A DNA stretch of 35,643 nt from Lachnospiraceae bacterium (GCA_014804425.1 JAAUZV010000011.1:29250-64892), one strand, 5' to 3'. Shown: positions 6,568 through 14,458, counted from the stretch's first letter. Translations and numbers: made by a program. The notes: generated by a model from the sequence alone, not told the origin.

Positions 6568-7353
6568 TTACCATTCATGTATATTTGGTCTTGGCTTAAT
6601 CCACCATTCTTGGAAGTCTTTGGCGTATTGCGTTAAAACTACCGCTATGTTCTTAGGTGGGGCATAACTTGCGATCTCAATATATTTATTTACAAATCTA
6701 TCTGTGTCCTCAATATTTTGAGAAACCTCGAGTTGCCTCCCTAATCTAACCAATTCGGCAGTTTGGGAAGATATAGATTCTACTTGCTTTTCTAATCGTC
6801 TGTTGCAATCAAATAAAATCTCATTTTCTTGAAGTACCATTCGGTATACGCTGTATATTATTTCTGCTATAGTATGCATTTTCATATACCCATCAATCGG
6901 ACAGGATTTAAGAAAATAATAATAATTAAGCCAAAAATCCGAATAAAATGATAATAATTTTTCCTCTTTTTCCCTTGTCTGAAACACAGGAATCCGTGGT
7001 AGTATGCCTTCAATCTCTGTATCGTTACAAAATAGTATTCTGGATTTTGTGAAGGTGTTTCGTGCAGGTTCACTGCCTTTCTCAGCCAACTCCTTAAGGT
7101 ATCCCTTTGTCATATATTTTACATCAAAATACCCACCTTCATATGTGCATAGCCCCTCCAAGGTCTCGCTTGTTATATTATCTTTCTCTTTTTTGACATA
7201 TTCTTCTTGCGATAAAATAACCGCACAATCAAGGTCAGAATCTTCCCGCTCCGTTCCCTTCGCAACAGAACCTATAAGAATCAAGGCAATAGCTCCTTGA
7301 TTCTTAAAAAACTCTTTCATATTTTCAATGGATTCTTCGTGATGTTTATACAT
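6568..7353 (-). CDS. Nucleotidyltransferase of the Pol-beta superfamily
   Basis: The N-terminal domain carries the nucleotidyltransferase signature G28-S29 ... D40-x-D42 (GSVAKGTEREDSDLD), with a likely third acidic residue D77 in GGYFDVKYM, so catalytic residues are intact. The following 170 residues are helical, as in aminoglycoside adenylyltransferase-like and minimal-nucleotidyltransferase proteins. It would transfer a nucleoside monophosphate to a small molecule, a tRNA or a protein. The ATG has AGGTG 8 bases upstream. Its downstream neighbour is a broken gene. In an immunity island it could be an antibiotic-resistance relative, part of a toxin-antitoxin pair, or cargo; the sequence does not decide. 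Confidence 0.75.
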   Translation of the reverse strand: MYKHHEESIENMKEFFKNQGAIALILIGSVAKGTEREDSDLDCAVILSQEEYVKKEKDNITSETLEGLCTYEGGYFDVKYMTKGYLKELAEKGSEPARNTFTKSRILFCNDTEIEGILPRIPVFQTREKEEKLLSFYSDFWLNYYYFLKSCPIDGYMKMHTIAEIIYSVYRMVLQENEILFDCNRRLEKQVESISSQTAELVRLGRQLEVSQNIEDTDRFVNKYIEIASYAPPKNIAVVLTQYAKDFQEWWIKPRPNIHEW

Positions 7354-7464
7354 ATTTTGTTCACCTCATCAACGCTTTGGAAAGTCTATCGAATTATTCT
7401 ATAAAATCCCGATTTTTGCAGTTCTATAAAATTTATTTTTTAGCACGGAATTCCCTTGGCAATA

Positions 7465-8124
7465 TTAACCATATTCCGGATGAACAGGTAAACGTTTCAA
7501 TCCTGGTTTGCTCCTCCAATACGCCCGCCCGGCAGTAATCTTGTCAACAATATACGCATGAATTTTTTGGGGCTCATCCAAAAGGGACAGCGTATGTGCC
7601 AACAATTCTTCTCCCCCGTCTATCGGAATAAAATCCAGTGCCCATCGGACTTTTGACTCAAGTTCAAGACACAAAGGAATGTCCCCTGCCAGCGCGGCAG
7701 TCATAAACTGGTCCCATGCTGACCAAAACGGGGCAATCCCGCTGTTTATAAGCGGTATTGACTTAGCCGTTTCCAAATCTGCCAGTGTCCGATACTCCAA
7801 AACCCGTTCCAGCGCAGTCTCTGCCAGAGAAGTGATTTCCTGCGAGAAAATTTCTGCGTTTCCTTTATATCCGACCCATGCCCCCTCTCTGGCTTCCCGC
7901 ATACCGCATACGGTGCGCAGGTCTCCCCACTCGTTCCAAAGATGCTGCATTCCTACATTCAGATAGCTCCCCCGGTCACACCAACTGCCTTGAAATTCCA
8001 CAATTGTGAAAAACCAACCGTTATCATCTACCCATATCCGGGAAGACCCCTTCTGGAACAGCCCTTTGGGTTTTAACACTGCCCGGACTGCCTGTTTAAT
8101 AATTGTATTGTGATTTTCTTCCAT
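7465..8124 (-). CDS. DUF4304-like protein
   Basis: This encodes 219 residues. The N-terminal part has LKPKGLFQKGSSRIWVDDNG followed by WFFTIVEFQGSWCDRGSYLN and VGM, matching the DUF4304 pattern of a long first helix, K-G-F-x-K-x-G, and a strand ending in x-x-Q-x-S. Further residues (LESKVRWALDFIPIDGGEEL) are helical. DUF4304 proteins are common in immunity-gene neighbourhoods, but their role is not established. The ATG at 8124 has AAGGA about 12 bases upstream. No membrane or secretion signal is present. Confidence 0.6.
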   Translation of the reverse strand: MEENHNTIIKQAVRAVLKPKGLFQKGSSRIWVDDNGWFFTIVEFQGSWCDRGSYLNVGMQHLWNEWGDLRTVCGMREAREGAWVGYKGNAEIFSQEITSLAETALERVLEYRTLADLETAKSIPLINSGIAPFWSAWDQFMTAALAGDIPLCLELESKVRWALDFIPIDGGEELLAHTLSLLDEPQKIHAYIVDKITAGRAYWRSKPGLKRLPVHPEYG

Positions 8125-8188
8125 ACGCTTTTCTTTTCCTTTTCAAAATCATATTAAAGCCGACATCCGACATCCAAATTTTGTTCCT

Positions 8189-8419
8189 TTACTCTGCCTT
8201 TATGACCAAAATTGATGTATCATTTATAACCATATAAAAAGCCTTTTCCTCTTCATCAAAACAGTACCGGTAAAAAGAATTTGCTACCCCATACAAACTC
8301 CTATTTTTTACCATTGCAGACAGATCCACTTTTTCCCTTGATAAATATTTTTGTTCCGCTTGTTTCTCACCAGTCAGTGGAATACTCTGTAGCCCACAGC
8401 ATTTCCTCCAAAACATCAT
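8189..8419 (-). CDS. Uncertain small ORF overlapping the SUKH gene
   Basis: A 76-codon frame starts at 8419 inside the 3' end of the SUKH gene and overlaps it by 53 bases in another frame. The first part lacks a clear ribosome binding site. A GTG at codon 31 has AAGGG about 5 bases upstream and would give a 46-residue protein. The last 30 residues (YRYCFDEEEKAFYMVINDTS, then ILVIKAE) look like a real acidic beta-rich end of an immunity-type protein. It may be a small gene or the leftover tail of a lost one. Confidence 0.35.
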   Translation of the reverse strand: MMFWRKCCGLQSIPLTGEKQAEQKYLSREKVDLSAMVKNRSLYGVANSFYRYCFDEEEKAFYMVINDTSILVIKAE

Positions 8420-9161
8420 CTGAAATAGAATACTGCTTCTGTATTGGTTTCAGCGCAGTGATTATTTTATCAAATTCTTCGTCATTATCCATTTTGTCTG
8501 ATAATTCATCATAATTCTGTAACCCACATTCTTCTTTTAACACCCTGATTATTGCTTTTTTTGAAGCTGTGCGTAAAGAATCACAATCCCTGTCATGAAG
8601 TATTTCATCAAGATATGTAAGCAGATTCTCGGAAATCAACTCCATGCTCTGGTCTATTTCCTCTGGCGTCACGGTGTTTTCATCAAAATCAAACAATACT
8701 TCATGGTCGATCTGGTAAATTCCGCATTTCTCTTCTTCCGGCATTTTTTCCAACCGGATGCAACGGATAAAATAGCCTTCTTTATCCCATGTAAAGGGCA
8801 AATAACCACATCTCACAAGAACAGGGTTCCATGATTCCCTCACCCCCGCAAAGTGTTCGCCTACAGAATTACGTCCTATGGGATAATCGAAGCAGTGATG
8901 GGTAACAGTCAAAAATGCTTTCAAGGAAAGAGGCAGTTCAACCCCTATTTCTTTTTCCAATTCTCTGAACTCCTCCTCTGAAATCATAGCTGGAACCAGC
9001 TTCCATTTCTTCCATTCATCATCAGGGTTTGCATCATCGCTCCACATTTCTTTTTCTTCTTCCTCAAGTGGAAGTGTTACACAGATTTCTTCCTGTGAAA
9101 GCTTCTGATAATACTGTTCAAAAAAATTTCTCATGTATTCTTGATATTTATTATAGGTCAT
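8367..9161 (-). CDS. SUKH (SMI1/KNR4) family immunity protein with C-terminal extension
   Basis: SUKH proteins are the largest class of immunity proteins for bacterial polymorphic toxins, mostly nucleases. The signature segment at residues 60-84 (ISEEEFRELEKEIGVELPLS, then LKAFL) matches the first helix and following loop of the domain, and YPIGRNSVGEHFAG and DKEGYFIRCIRLE fit later parts. The first 55 residues, very rich in E and D, form an extension before the domain. A C-terminal region of about 100 residues beyond the SUKH core is helical and unassigned. The ATG at 9161 has a strong GGAGGG 7 bases upstream. Confidence 0.75.
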   Translation of the reverse strand: MTYNKYQEYMRNFFEQYYQKLSQEEICVTLPLEEEEKEMWSDDANPDDEWKKWKLVPAMISEEEFRELEKEIGVELPLSLKAFLTVTHHCFDYPIGRNSVGEHFAGVRESWNPVLVRCGYLPFTWDKEGYFIRCIRLEKMPEEEKCGIYQIDHEVLFDFDENTVTPEEIDQSMELISENLLTYLDEILHDRDCDSLRTASKKAIIRVLKEECGLQNYDELSDKMDNDEEFDKIITALKPIQKQYSISDDVLEEMLWATEYSTDW

Positions 9162-9341
9162 TTCAGCACCCTCCTATCTCAAAATTTTCATTTGTTTAAT
9201 TGTTCAACTCCATTATTTTATTACATACACCTACATAATTCCATTAAATTTTGTGTGTCAAATATGGTTTCGTATTATACGGCAGTTACCGAAAGAAAAA
9301 AAGACTACAACCACCAATATATATTCTCGACAAAATAGCCT
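9162..9341 (-). promoter_or_regulatory. Non-coding gap upstream of the SUKH gene, weak promoter signals
   Basis: No protein-like frame was found here. On the minus strand there is a perfect -35 TTGACA (9256-9261) but only a poor -10 at the right distance. A perfect TATAAT, further upstream near 9276-9281, has only a T-rich -35. One of these probably drives the SUKH gene; the sequence does not decide between them. Confidence 0.3.
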
Positions 9342-10013
9342 TCAGCCCGCAAAGTACCTATTATATTCTCTAAACAACAGATTTTTCCTTTTATTATTCT
9401 GCTTTTTACATAGGTCATGAAAATTATTCATAATTGACATGCTAACCAAATCTTTATTCACCAAAAACTCATATGTTTTTTCGTCAGGTAATAATTCAGT
9501 TATGTCTTGGCCAATCTCTTTTTTTTCTCTTAGTGCATCGACATACTCTGTAATATCTGTAAGACTGACTATCCATTCGTTAACATATTTCTTTAGTGCT
9601 TCTCCTCTTATACCTATTTGTATTGAACGATAATTTAACGGATTTCCGAATATATCTCGTTCAGGGTCCCATTGACAGCGTATCTCCGAATTCTGTATCT
9701 GATATTTCCATTCTTCACGGCTATTGTAAGAATCCTCCTGATATGTTGACAAAACAGCGTTTTTTACCAAATAATCGAAATCTTCCCGCTTCAAGTCTAT
9801 AGCAAGGATACATTCCTGATTCTCTTTTGTCCCCCAACCGCATCGATACATCATCCACAGAAATGAAGGTTTAATCCATGTCATTCTATCCATTTTAAAT
9901 TTTGAGCCAAATGTGCCCAGCTTAACTGCTTCACTTGCAATATCATAGGAATACGCTTGGTATATGCGAATCGTTTCTTTTGAATAAACGGCTCTAATCT
10001 CATTATTTTTCAT
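9342..10013 (-). CDS. DUF4291 family protein
   Basis: This encodes 223 residues if started at the ATG at 10013, which has AAGGTG 6 bases upstream; a GTG three codons earlier is less likely. The family signature is very clear: EIRAVYSKETIRIYQAYSYD near the N-terminus, then the hallmark RMTWIKPSFLWMMYRCGWG, and QECILAIDLKREDF. The biochemical function of DUF4291 proteins is not known to me. A conserved C-terminal piece, ITELLPDEKTYEFL, recurs in the fragment at 4665-4889. It sits in the immunity island but is not itself a recognised immunity family. Confidence 0.8.
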   Translation of the reverse strand: MKNNEIRAVYSKETIRIYQAYSYDIASEAVKLGTFGSKFKMDRMTWIKPSFLWMMYRCGWGTKENQECILAIDLKREDFDYLVKNAVLSTYQEDSYNSREEWKYQIQNSEIRCQWDPERDIFGNPLNYRSIQIGIRGEALKKYVNEWIVSLTDITEYVDALREKKEIGQDITELLPDEKTYEFLVNKDLVSMSIMNNFHDLCKKQNNKRKNLLFREYNRYFAG

Positions 10014-10154
10014 TTGCTTCACCTTGAAAATATATTTCCAAACAACGCCCTTTCTCTCATATCCAATTCATTCACACTAATAACCATGCCTTTCTCACAA
10101 CCTGCAAACTTGAATGTGTATGAAATACGCTATGCCCGCAGGAACAATATTTGC

Positions 10155-10196
10155 AAAGCGAACTTGTTCGCTTTTGAAAAATCTTTGATTTTTCAA
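10155..10196. repeat. Twin adjacent palindromes after the DUF4275-like gene
   Basis: Two perfect inverted repeats lie back to back. The first (10155-10174) has arms AAAGCGAAC/GTTCGCTTT with a 2-base loop. The second (10174-10196) has arms TTGAAAAATC/GATTTTTCAA with a 3-base loop and contains the stop codon of the gene at 10193. The arrangement is the same as at 845-886 with different arm sequences. A terminator role for the upstream gene is plausible. Confidence 0.7.
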
Positions 10197-10666
10197 TCTA
10201 TATTTCCGCATTTTATACAATACCGCTTTCCGTTAATATTCTCGTGTGTCATTACCATTGTCCACATATAGCTAGCATCAAAAATATAAATATCCTCCGG
10301 TAAATACATTGCTCCCTTTATCAGAACGTCAAAATTAAGATTTATTATATCTCTTTTTCCAAATTTCCAATAATCCTTAATCAAGATTCTCTCGCATGAA
10401 TGTATATCCCAAAAGACATATACATCACCAATATCCTTTCTCTTTGATCTAATATAGTGTTCATCAATAATCGTAGGTTCCTTCATATAGTCCCACAAGT
10501 ACCCCAAATAGCAATATCCGTCTCGAAATTTATATTTTTTTTGAATTTGCTCTTGATATTGCGAATGAGTACTATTCACAAACTTTTCAATATATCTTTC
10601 CCTAATACTTTCACCCTCCAATTTGTCTAATATATTAACCTGTGCCTTAAAACTCTTAAACTCCAT
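10193..10666 (-). CDS. DUF4275-like protein (tentative)
   Basis: This encodes 157 residues. The frame opens further upstream at a TTG at 10765, but that part runs through a strong hairpin and lacks a ribosome binding site. The ATG at 10666 has AAGGG 5-6 bases upstream and begins MEFKSFKAQVNILDKL. GYLWDYM, DVYVFWDIHSCERILIKD and a C-terminal YMWTMVMTHENINGKRYC follow the order I recall for DUF4275, whose members end in a T-W-T-x-x-x-T-H-E motif. It is soluble and of unknown function. It is the first gene of the island after pyrF. Confidence 0.5.
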   Translation of the reverse strand: MEFKSFKAQVNILDKLEGESIRERYIEKFVNSTHSQYQEQIQKKYKFRDGYCYLGYLWDYMKEPTIIDEHYIRSKRKDIGDVYVFWDIHSCERILIKDYWKFGKRDIINLNFDVLIKGAMYLPEDIYIFDASYMWTMVMTHENINGKRYCIKCGNID

Positions 10667-10718
10667 TGTTTCCCTTTCATTCAAATTCATTGAGCCTGAA
10701 TCTACAAAGCGAAAATTT

Positions 10719-10752
10719 GCCCATGTATTTGCAATGTTGCAAATGCATGGGC
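10719..10752 (-). terminator. Long hairpin just after pyrF
   Basis: This is a 34-base inverted repeat starting 10 bases after the pyrF stop codon. Its arms are 16 bp with one mismatch (GCCCATG then ATTTGCAA on one side) around a 2-base loop. On the minus strand it is followed by a short AAATTTT run, so it could end the pyrF transcript. It also marks the right end of the AT-rich island. Confidence 0.55.
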
Positions 10753-10761
10753 AATAATCTG

Positions 10762-11697
10762 TCAATATGAGCGCCCTGACGCAAGCGCCTGCTGAATGTC
10801 CTCGCGCATGTCGATGACCGCCTGACGCGACGCGTCCGCAAAATTCAGCGCGCCGATGTCCTGATATTTTTCCTGTCGGTATGCCGCAATGATACCGCGC
10901 GAGGAATTGACGATCGCGCCGAGTCCGTCCTTGTTAAAGAAATGAACCAGATCCGCGCCTTTTCCGCCCTGCGCGCCGTAACCCGGCACGAGAATATAGG
11001 CATTCGGCATCAGCTTGCGCAGCCGCATGCCCTCCTCAGGATAGGTCGCTCCCGCAACGGCGCCGACTAAGCTGTAGTCGCCCTCCATGCAGTCCGCTCC
11101 CCACTGGACAACTTTCTCAGCAACATGCTCATAGAGCGGCTTACCGTCAATGAGACGATCCTGAAATTCCCCGCTGCTCGGATTGCTTGTCTTTACTAAA
11201 ACAAAAATTCCCCTTTTTTCTTCCCTGCATACATCAACGAACGGTTTTACGCCGTCCGTACCAAAATAAGGATTGACCGTTGCAAAGTCCTCGTCAAAGG
11301 CCGCATAGCTTTTTGTTCCGATCTGCACGCGCCCCAAGTGTGCCGTGGCATACGCCGCCGACGTGCTCCCGATATCACCGCGCTTGACGTCCCCAATGAC
11401 TACGAGACCTTTTTGCCTGCAGTAATCCACAGTCTTTTGAAATGCGATCAGACCATCAATGCCGAACTGCTCATACATGGCAATCTGCGGTTTCACCGCC
11501 GGGATCAGATCATAGATCGCATCAACGATCGCTTTGTTATACTGCCAAACCGCTTCCCCTGCTCCTGCCGGTGTCTCACCGAATTCTTCGTATGCTTTTT
11601 TCGTGATATGCTCCGGTATGTAGGAGAGCATCGGATCTAAGCCGACCACGATCGGCGCATCCGTCTTCTGAATGTTCTGAACGAGCTTCTGAATCAT
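10762..11697 (-). CDS. pyrF: Orotidine 5'-phosphate decarboxylase (type 2, long form)
   Basis: PyrF removes the carboxyl group from orotidine monophosphate to give UMP, the last step of de novo pyrimidine synthesis. The 311-residue length fits the long type-2 enzymes. The catalytic motif D103-x-K105-R106-x-D108 (DVKRGDIGST) is intact. GLDPML at residues 19-24, VKTSNPSSGEFQD and LVPGYGAQGG support the family. The ATG lies 2 bases after the stop of the Nudix-like gene, so the two are probably one unit. Normally pyrK, pyrD and pyrE follow in this group; here the immunity island follows instead. Confidence 0.95.
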   Translation of the reverse strand: MIQKLVQNIQKTDAPIVVGLDPMLSYIPEHITKKAYEEFGETPAGAGEAVWQYNKAIVDAIYDLIPAVKPQIAMYEQFGIDGLIAFQKTVDYCRQKGLVVIGDVKRGDIGSTSAAYATAHLGRVQIGTKSYAAFDEDFATVNPYFGTDGVKPFVDVCREEKRGIFVLVKTSNPSSGEFQDRLIDGKPLYEHVAEKVVQWGADCMEGDYSLVGAVAGATYPEEGMRLRKLMPNAYILVPGYGAQGGKGADLVHFFNKDGLGAIVNSSRGIIAAYRQEKYQDIGALNFADASRQAVIDMREDIQQALASGRSY

Positions 11698-11699
11698 GA

Positions 11700-12101
11700 T
11701 TACAGTTCTACCCCCTCTAAGTCCTTCAGCACATAGCGGTTCTCGATATACGACTCAAACTGATCTCTCGTGATCCACTCCCAGCCGCCGAACTCCTCCG
11801 GCAGCACAAATGCGGCGTCGTCCGACTCAATGCTGCAGATATAGGCAATTCCCACACACTGTGTATCGCCGATCATCTGCGACCATGTGTAAACAATCTT
11901 TTCAATTGCTCCCTCCACGCCGATCGTGTCGCGGATCACATGCAGTACCGCTATATCGGGCGCTTCACCGTACGGGACCTCTCCGTCAAAAAACTCCCAC
12001 ACGAACGGATCGGGTATCCTGTCATCCACCCACCTCTTAATGACAAGATACTTGTCGTCTTTTTTGACAATTCCTTTGACGCGTAAAAATAAGTCGTTCA
12101 T
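11700..12101 (-). CDS. Nudix-fold protein with a degenerate Nudix box
   Basis: This encodes 133 residues with a Nudix-like layout: N-terminal strands (VKGIVKKDDKYLVIKRW), a Nudix-box position at about residues 39-62, and a C-terminal GGWEWITRDQFESY typical of the family. In the box the consensus G-x5-E-x7-R-E-U-x-E-E-x-G-U reads as GEVPYGE followed later by HVIRDTIGV, so the arginine and the metal-binding glutamates are replaced. It is therefore probably not a classical nucleoside-diphosphate hydrolase. It precedes pyrF by 2 bases, which suggests a link to nucleotide metabolism. Confidence 0.75.
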   Translation of the reverse strand: MNDLFLRVKGIVKKDDKYLVIKRWVDDRIPDPFVWEFFDGEVPYGEAPDIAVLHVIRDTIGVEGAIEKIVYTWSQMIGDTQCVGIAYICSIESDDAAFVLPEEFGGWEWITRDQFESYIENRYVLKDLEGVEL

Positions 12102-12149
12102 ACTTCCTCCATATTCTGCCGTTCACACGGCTGCCCCTCCGTCTGTTTC

Positions 12150-13202
12150 CTACCTCGTGCGTAAAAACTCATACTCCCTCTGCGCCCGCGTGTCATCGGG
12201 ATAGGCTGCAAGATAATTTTCCATCAGCACACATGCTTTTTTGAAATCGCCCATATATTCATAGGCGACGATCTCATTGTATTTCAGCGTCTGCATGACA
12301 TCCATATTGTTCATGGCGATCCCGCTCTCGATCGCGTTAAGCGCCGCCTGATAATCCCCTGTTGCGAGCTTACACGTTCCGAGCTGATTGTAGATCGGCG
12401 CGCTCTCTCCGTAATTGGACAGGTAGTTTACATAAATCGACGCAGCAAAATTCACATCTCCCGTCGCCTCGTACGCTTTGCCGAGTTCTAACACGATCGT
12501 CTCATTGGTACTCGCCTTGTTCGCGTTATCGAGATAAGTGCAGGCGTTCTCATAATCTCCCATGTAATAGCAGATACGCCCCTTGTCATAGTCTGACATG
12601 CTGCGGCTTCCCGCGCTCATGGCATTCTCCAGATAGGTCTGCCCCTCCTGTGAGTATCCGTACTTATCGAGGATCAGATAAATATCAATATACATGGAGT
12701 AATTGTTTTTATTGAGGCTGACCGCCTTGTCAAAATCGGAGACCGCCTGATCATGATACCCCATGGAGATCGCCGCAATGCCGCGCAGATAATACGCCTT
12801 TTCCTCTTTCGGCTTTAGGGCGAGGATGGCGCTGTAAGTATTAAACGCGCTCAGATAATCGCCGCTCTTATAATAAGCGGTCGCCAGATAATAATTAATA
12901 TCGTACTCTAATTCCGTCAGCGTGCCGTCACAGCACGAGAGCGCCGTCAAAAAAGAACTGACCGCGTCGCTATACTGCATTTTCCCGATATATGCGATTC
13001 CCTTTGCGCGGTAGATCAGCTCGCGGTTCTCCCCCGCCGCCTCCCCCGCGTCAAAGCAGGCAAGCGCATTGTCGTATTCCGCACTTTCTATGTATTCCAT
13101 TCCCGCCTGAAGATTCGTGCTTTTTTTACCGCCGCCGCATGCCGTGCAGGAAAAAAGCATGATACCCATAAGCAGGGATACCGTGATCTTCCGAAAACTC
13201 AT
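12150..13202 (-). CDS. TPR-repeat lipoprotein
   Basis: This encodes 350 residues from the ATG at 13202, with GAGG about 11 bases upstream. The longer frame to 13253 would put an odd extension before the signal peptide. The N-terminus is a lipoprotein signal (ITVSLLMGIMLFSCTAC) with the probable lipidated cysteine before GGGKKS. The rest is a run of tetratricopeptide repeats, for example AGMEYIESAEYDNALACFDA and YYLRGIAAISMGYHDQAVSD, giving about eight helical pairs. Such proteins serve as scaffolds for protein-protein contacts at the outer face of the membrane. The partner is unknown. Confidence 0.85.
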   Translation of the reverse strand: MSFRKITVSLLMGIMLFSCTACGGGKKSTNLQAGMEYIESAEYDNALACFDAGEAAGENRELIYRAKGIAYIGKMQYSDAVSSFLTALSCCDGTLTELEYDINYYLATAYYKSGDYLSAFNTYSAILALKPKEEKAYYLRGIAAISMGYHDQAVSDFDKAVSLNKNNYSMYIDIYLILDKYGYSQEGQTYLENAMSAGSRSMSDYDKGRICYYMGDYENACTYLDNANKASTNETIVLELGKAYEATGDVNFAASIYVNYLSNYGESAPIYNQLGTCKLATGDYQAALNAIESGIAMNNMDVMQTLKYNEIVAYEYMGDFKKACVLMENYLAAYPDDTRAQREYEFLRTR

Positions 13203-13284
13203 CCGTTGTATTTCCTCTTTTATCTGAAGCAAAAGAAAATGCGCGAACCACATGTTCTTTTGTCATAAGCAAACAAAGTTATCT

Positions 13285-13313
13285 GTTATAGTGTAGCATA
13301 CTTTTTTTTTGAA
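13285..13313 (-). promoter_or_regulatory. Promoter of the TPR lipoprotein gene, with palindrome
   Basis: On the minus strand -35 TTCAAA (13308-13313) and -10 TATAAC (13285-13290) are spaced by 17 bases. The two halves TGTAGC (13292-13297) and GCTACA (13315-13320) form an inverted repeat around the -35 region, a possible regulator site. This promoter could also serve the Nudix-like gene and pyrF. Confidence 0.45.
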
Positions 13314-13379
13314 CGCTACAAGATATTGTGTTTTCTATGCGGATTTTTCAATCTTTTCTTTATATGGTGGGGTAATCAA

Positions 13380-14369
13380 TCATTTTCCCAACAGGCGCAC
13401 CGCGTTTCGATAACAGATTTTTTCCATCGTGTCCGCATCAAAGTACGAGGAAAGCGCCTCGATGAGCCGCGGCATGCCCTCGCAGCCGCCCCATTCAGGC
13501 GCCCCCTGCATGCCGTCGTAATCCGAACCGAACGCTGCCGCCTCGCTCCCCGCGCAGGAAATAATATGCCGCAAATGATACACCGCCTCCTCCACGCTTC
13601 CCGAGACACCGTTCTCTTTCAGGAACGGCGCATGAAAATTTAAGCCCACGACACCGCCGTTTTCACCGATCGCCCGCAGCTGCTCATCCGTTAAATTCCT
13701 TTGATGTCCACACAGGCTGCGCGCACAGGAATGCGATGCGGTCACAGGCTTTTTTGCCGCCGCCATCACGTCCCAAAAACCACGGTCGGATAAATGAGAA
13801 ACGTCCACGACCATGCCAAGCTCCTGCATACATGCGACCGCCTCGTATCCGGCTCTCTTTAAGCCGCCTCCATTCCCGTTCGGATATCCCAGACAGTTTT
13901 CATAATTCCACGTCAGCGTGAGCAGCCGCACGCCGTCCTCCCACATCCGCAGCAGACGCGTGTGCAATTCTCCGTTTTCGTCACCTGCTCCGCCCACAGG
14001 AAATTCGCTGTTTCCGTCATCTGCTCCGCCTCCAAGCAGCTCGCCGCCCTCCACGGTCAGGACCGCGCCGACCGCGCCGTCCCGCGCCGCGTCCGCAAGC
14101 TCTCCCGCCGTGCGCACCGGGCGCACCACGTCTTCATTCCTTTTTAGCACATCAAAAAAGAAATCCCGGAGCTGCTCATAACGCCGCCATGGGGAAACGC
14201 CCCTTTGCTCACATGCCTCCCGGTCCAAAAAAACCGCAAAGCACTGCGCCGAGGCGCCCGCCTCCCGCAGCCGTAAAAAATCAAGCTGCGTGCGCGTATT
14301 GCTCCGCATGGAAAATCCCTTCTCCTCACATGCCGTCAATGTGTCACAATGTAAGTCAAACCACTTCAA
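13380..14369 (-). CDS. Membrane dipeptidase (peptidase M19, renal dipeptidase family)
   Basis: M19 enzymes are zinc-dependent hydrolases of dipeptides. Metal ligands expected for the family are visible: HCDT near the N-terminus (H-x-D), a glutamate in TVEGGE, a histidine in VVDVSHLSD and another in TASHSCARS. NLTDEQLRAIGENGGVVGLN and AAFGSDYDG are also typical. The 329-residue length is normal. The start is a TTG at 14369 with GGAGGA 5-6 bases upstream. There is no signal peptide, so it is probably cytoplasmic. An unusual glycine- and acid-rich insert of 24 residues after GGELL comes from a 36-bp tandem duplication. Confidence 0.9.
   Translation of the reverse strand: MKWFDLHCDTLTACEEKGFSMRSNTRTQLDFLRLREAGASAQCFAVFLDREACEQRGVSPWRRYEQLRDFFFDVLKRNEDVVRPVRTAGELADAARDGAVGAVLTVEGGELLGGGADDGNSEFPVGGAGDENGELHTRLLRMWEDGVRLLTLTWNYENCLGYPNGNGGGLKRAGYEAVACMQELGMVVDVSHLSDRGFWDVMAAAKKPVTASHSCARSLCGHQRNLTDEQLRAIGENGGVVGLNFHAPFLKENGVSGSVEEAVYHLRHIISCAGSEAAAFGSDYDGMQGAPEWGGCEGMPRLIEALSSYFDADTMEKICYRNAVRLLGK
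13966..14037. repeat. 36-bp tandem duplication inside the dipeptidase gene
   Basis: Bases 13966-14001 and 14002-14037 are two imperfect copies of a 36-bp unit, each beginning AATTC and containing CTGCTCCGCC. It keeps frame and adds a 12-residue repeat (versions GGGADDGNSEFP and GGAGDENGELHT in the protein). Confidence 0.7.
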
Positions 14370-14400
14370 AGCTTCCTCCGGTACGTCGCGGCTGTCTTAA

Positions 14401-14458
14401 GGAAACACTGATTCAATCAGTGTTTCCTCAGTGCCACCAGTGGATGCGCAGTATCCAC
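14401..14458. terminator. Two inverted repeats between the dipeptidase and the TIR gene
   Basis: The first (14401-14427) is a perfect inverted repeat with 13-bp arms GGAAACACTGATT/AATCAGTGTTTCC and a single central base. The second (14440-14458) has arms GTGGAT/ATCCAC around 7 bases. They fill the 172-bp gap after the TIR gene and may end its transcript, although the T-run is short. A GGAGGA for the dipeptidase follows. Confidence 0.5.

Noticed and set aside
6265..6667. Two plus-strand frames at 6265-6537 and 6347-6667
   Set aside because: They are low-complexity antisense readings of the broken gene and the nucleotidyltransferase end.
10023..10154. Possible further Rhs relic before the DUF4291 gene
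   Set aside because: Only a short CTGCGGGCA match and an interrupted LFLRA reading support it; too weak to call. A short frame with VNELDMRERALFGNIFSR is also present, but has no usable ribosome binding site.
10667..10765. N-terminal extension of the first island gene up to a TTG at 10765
   Set aside because: It runs through the pyrF hairpin, has no ribosome binding site, and a good one lies before the ATG at 10666.
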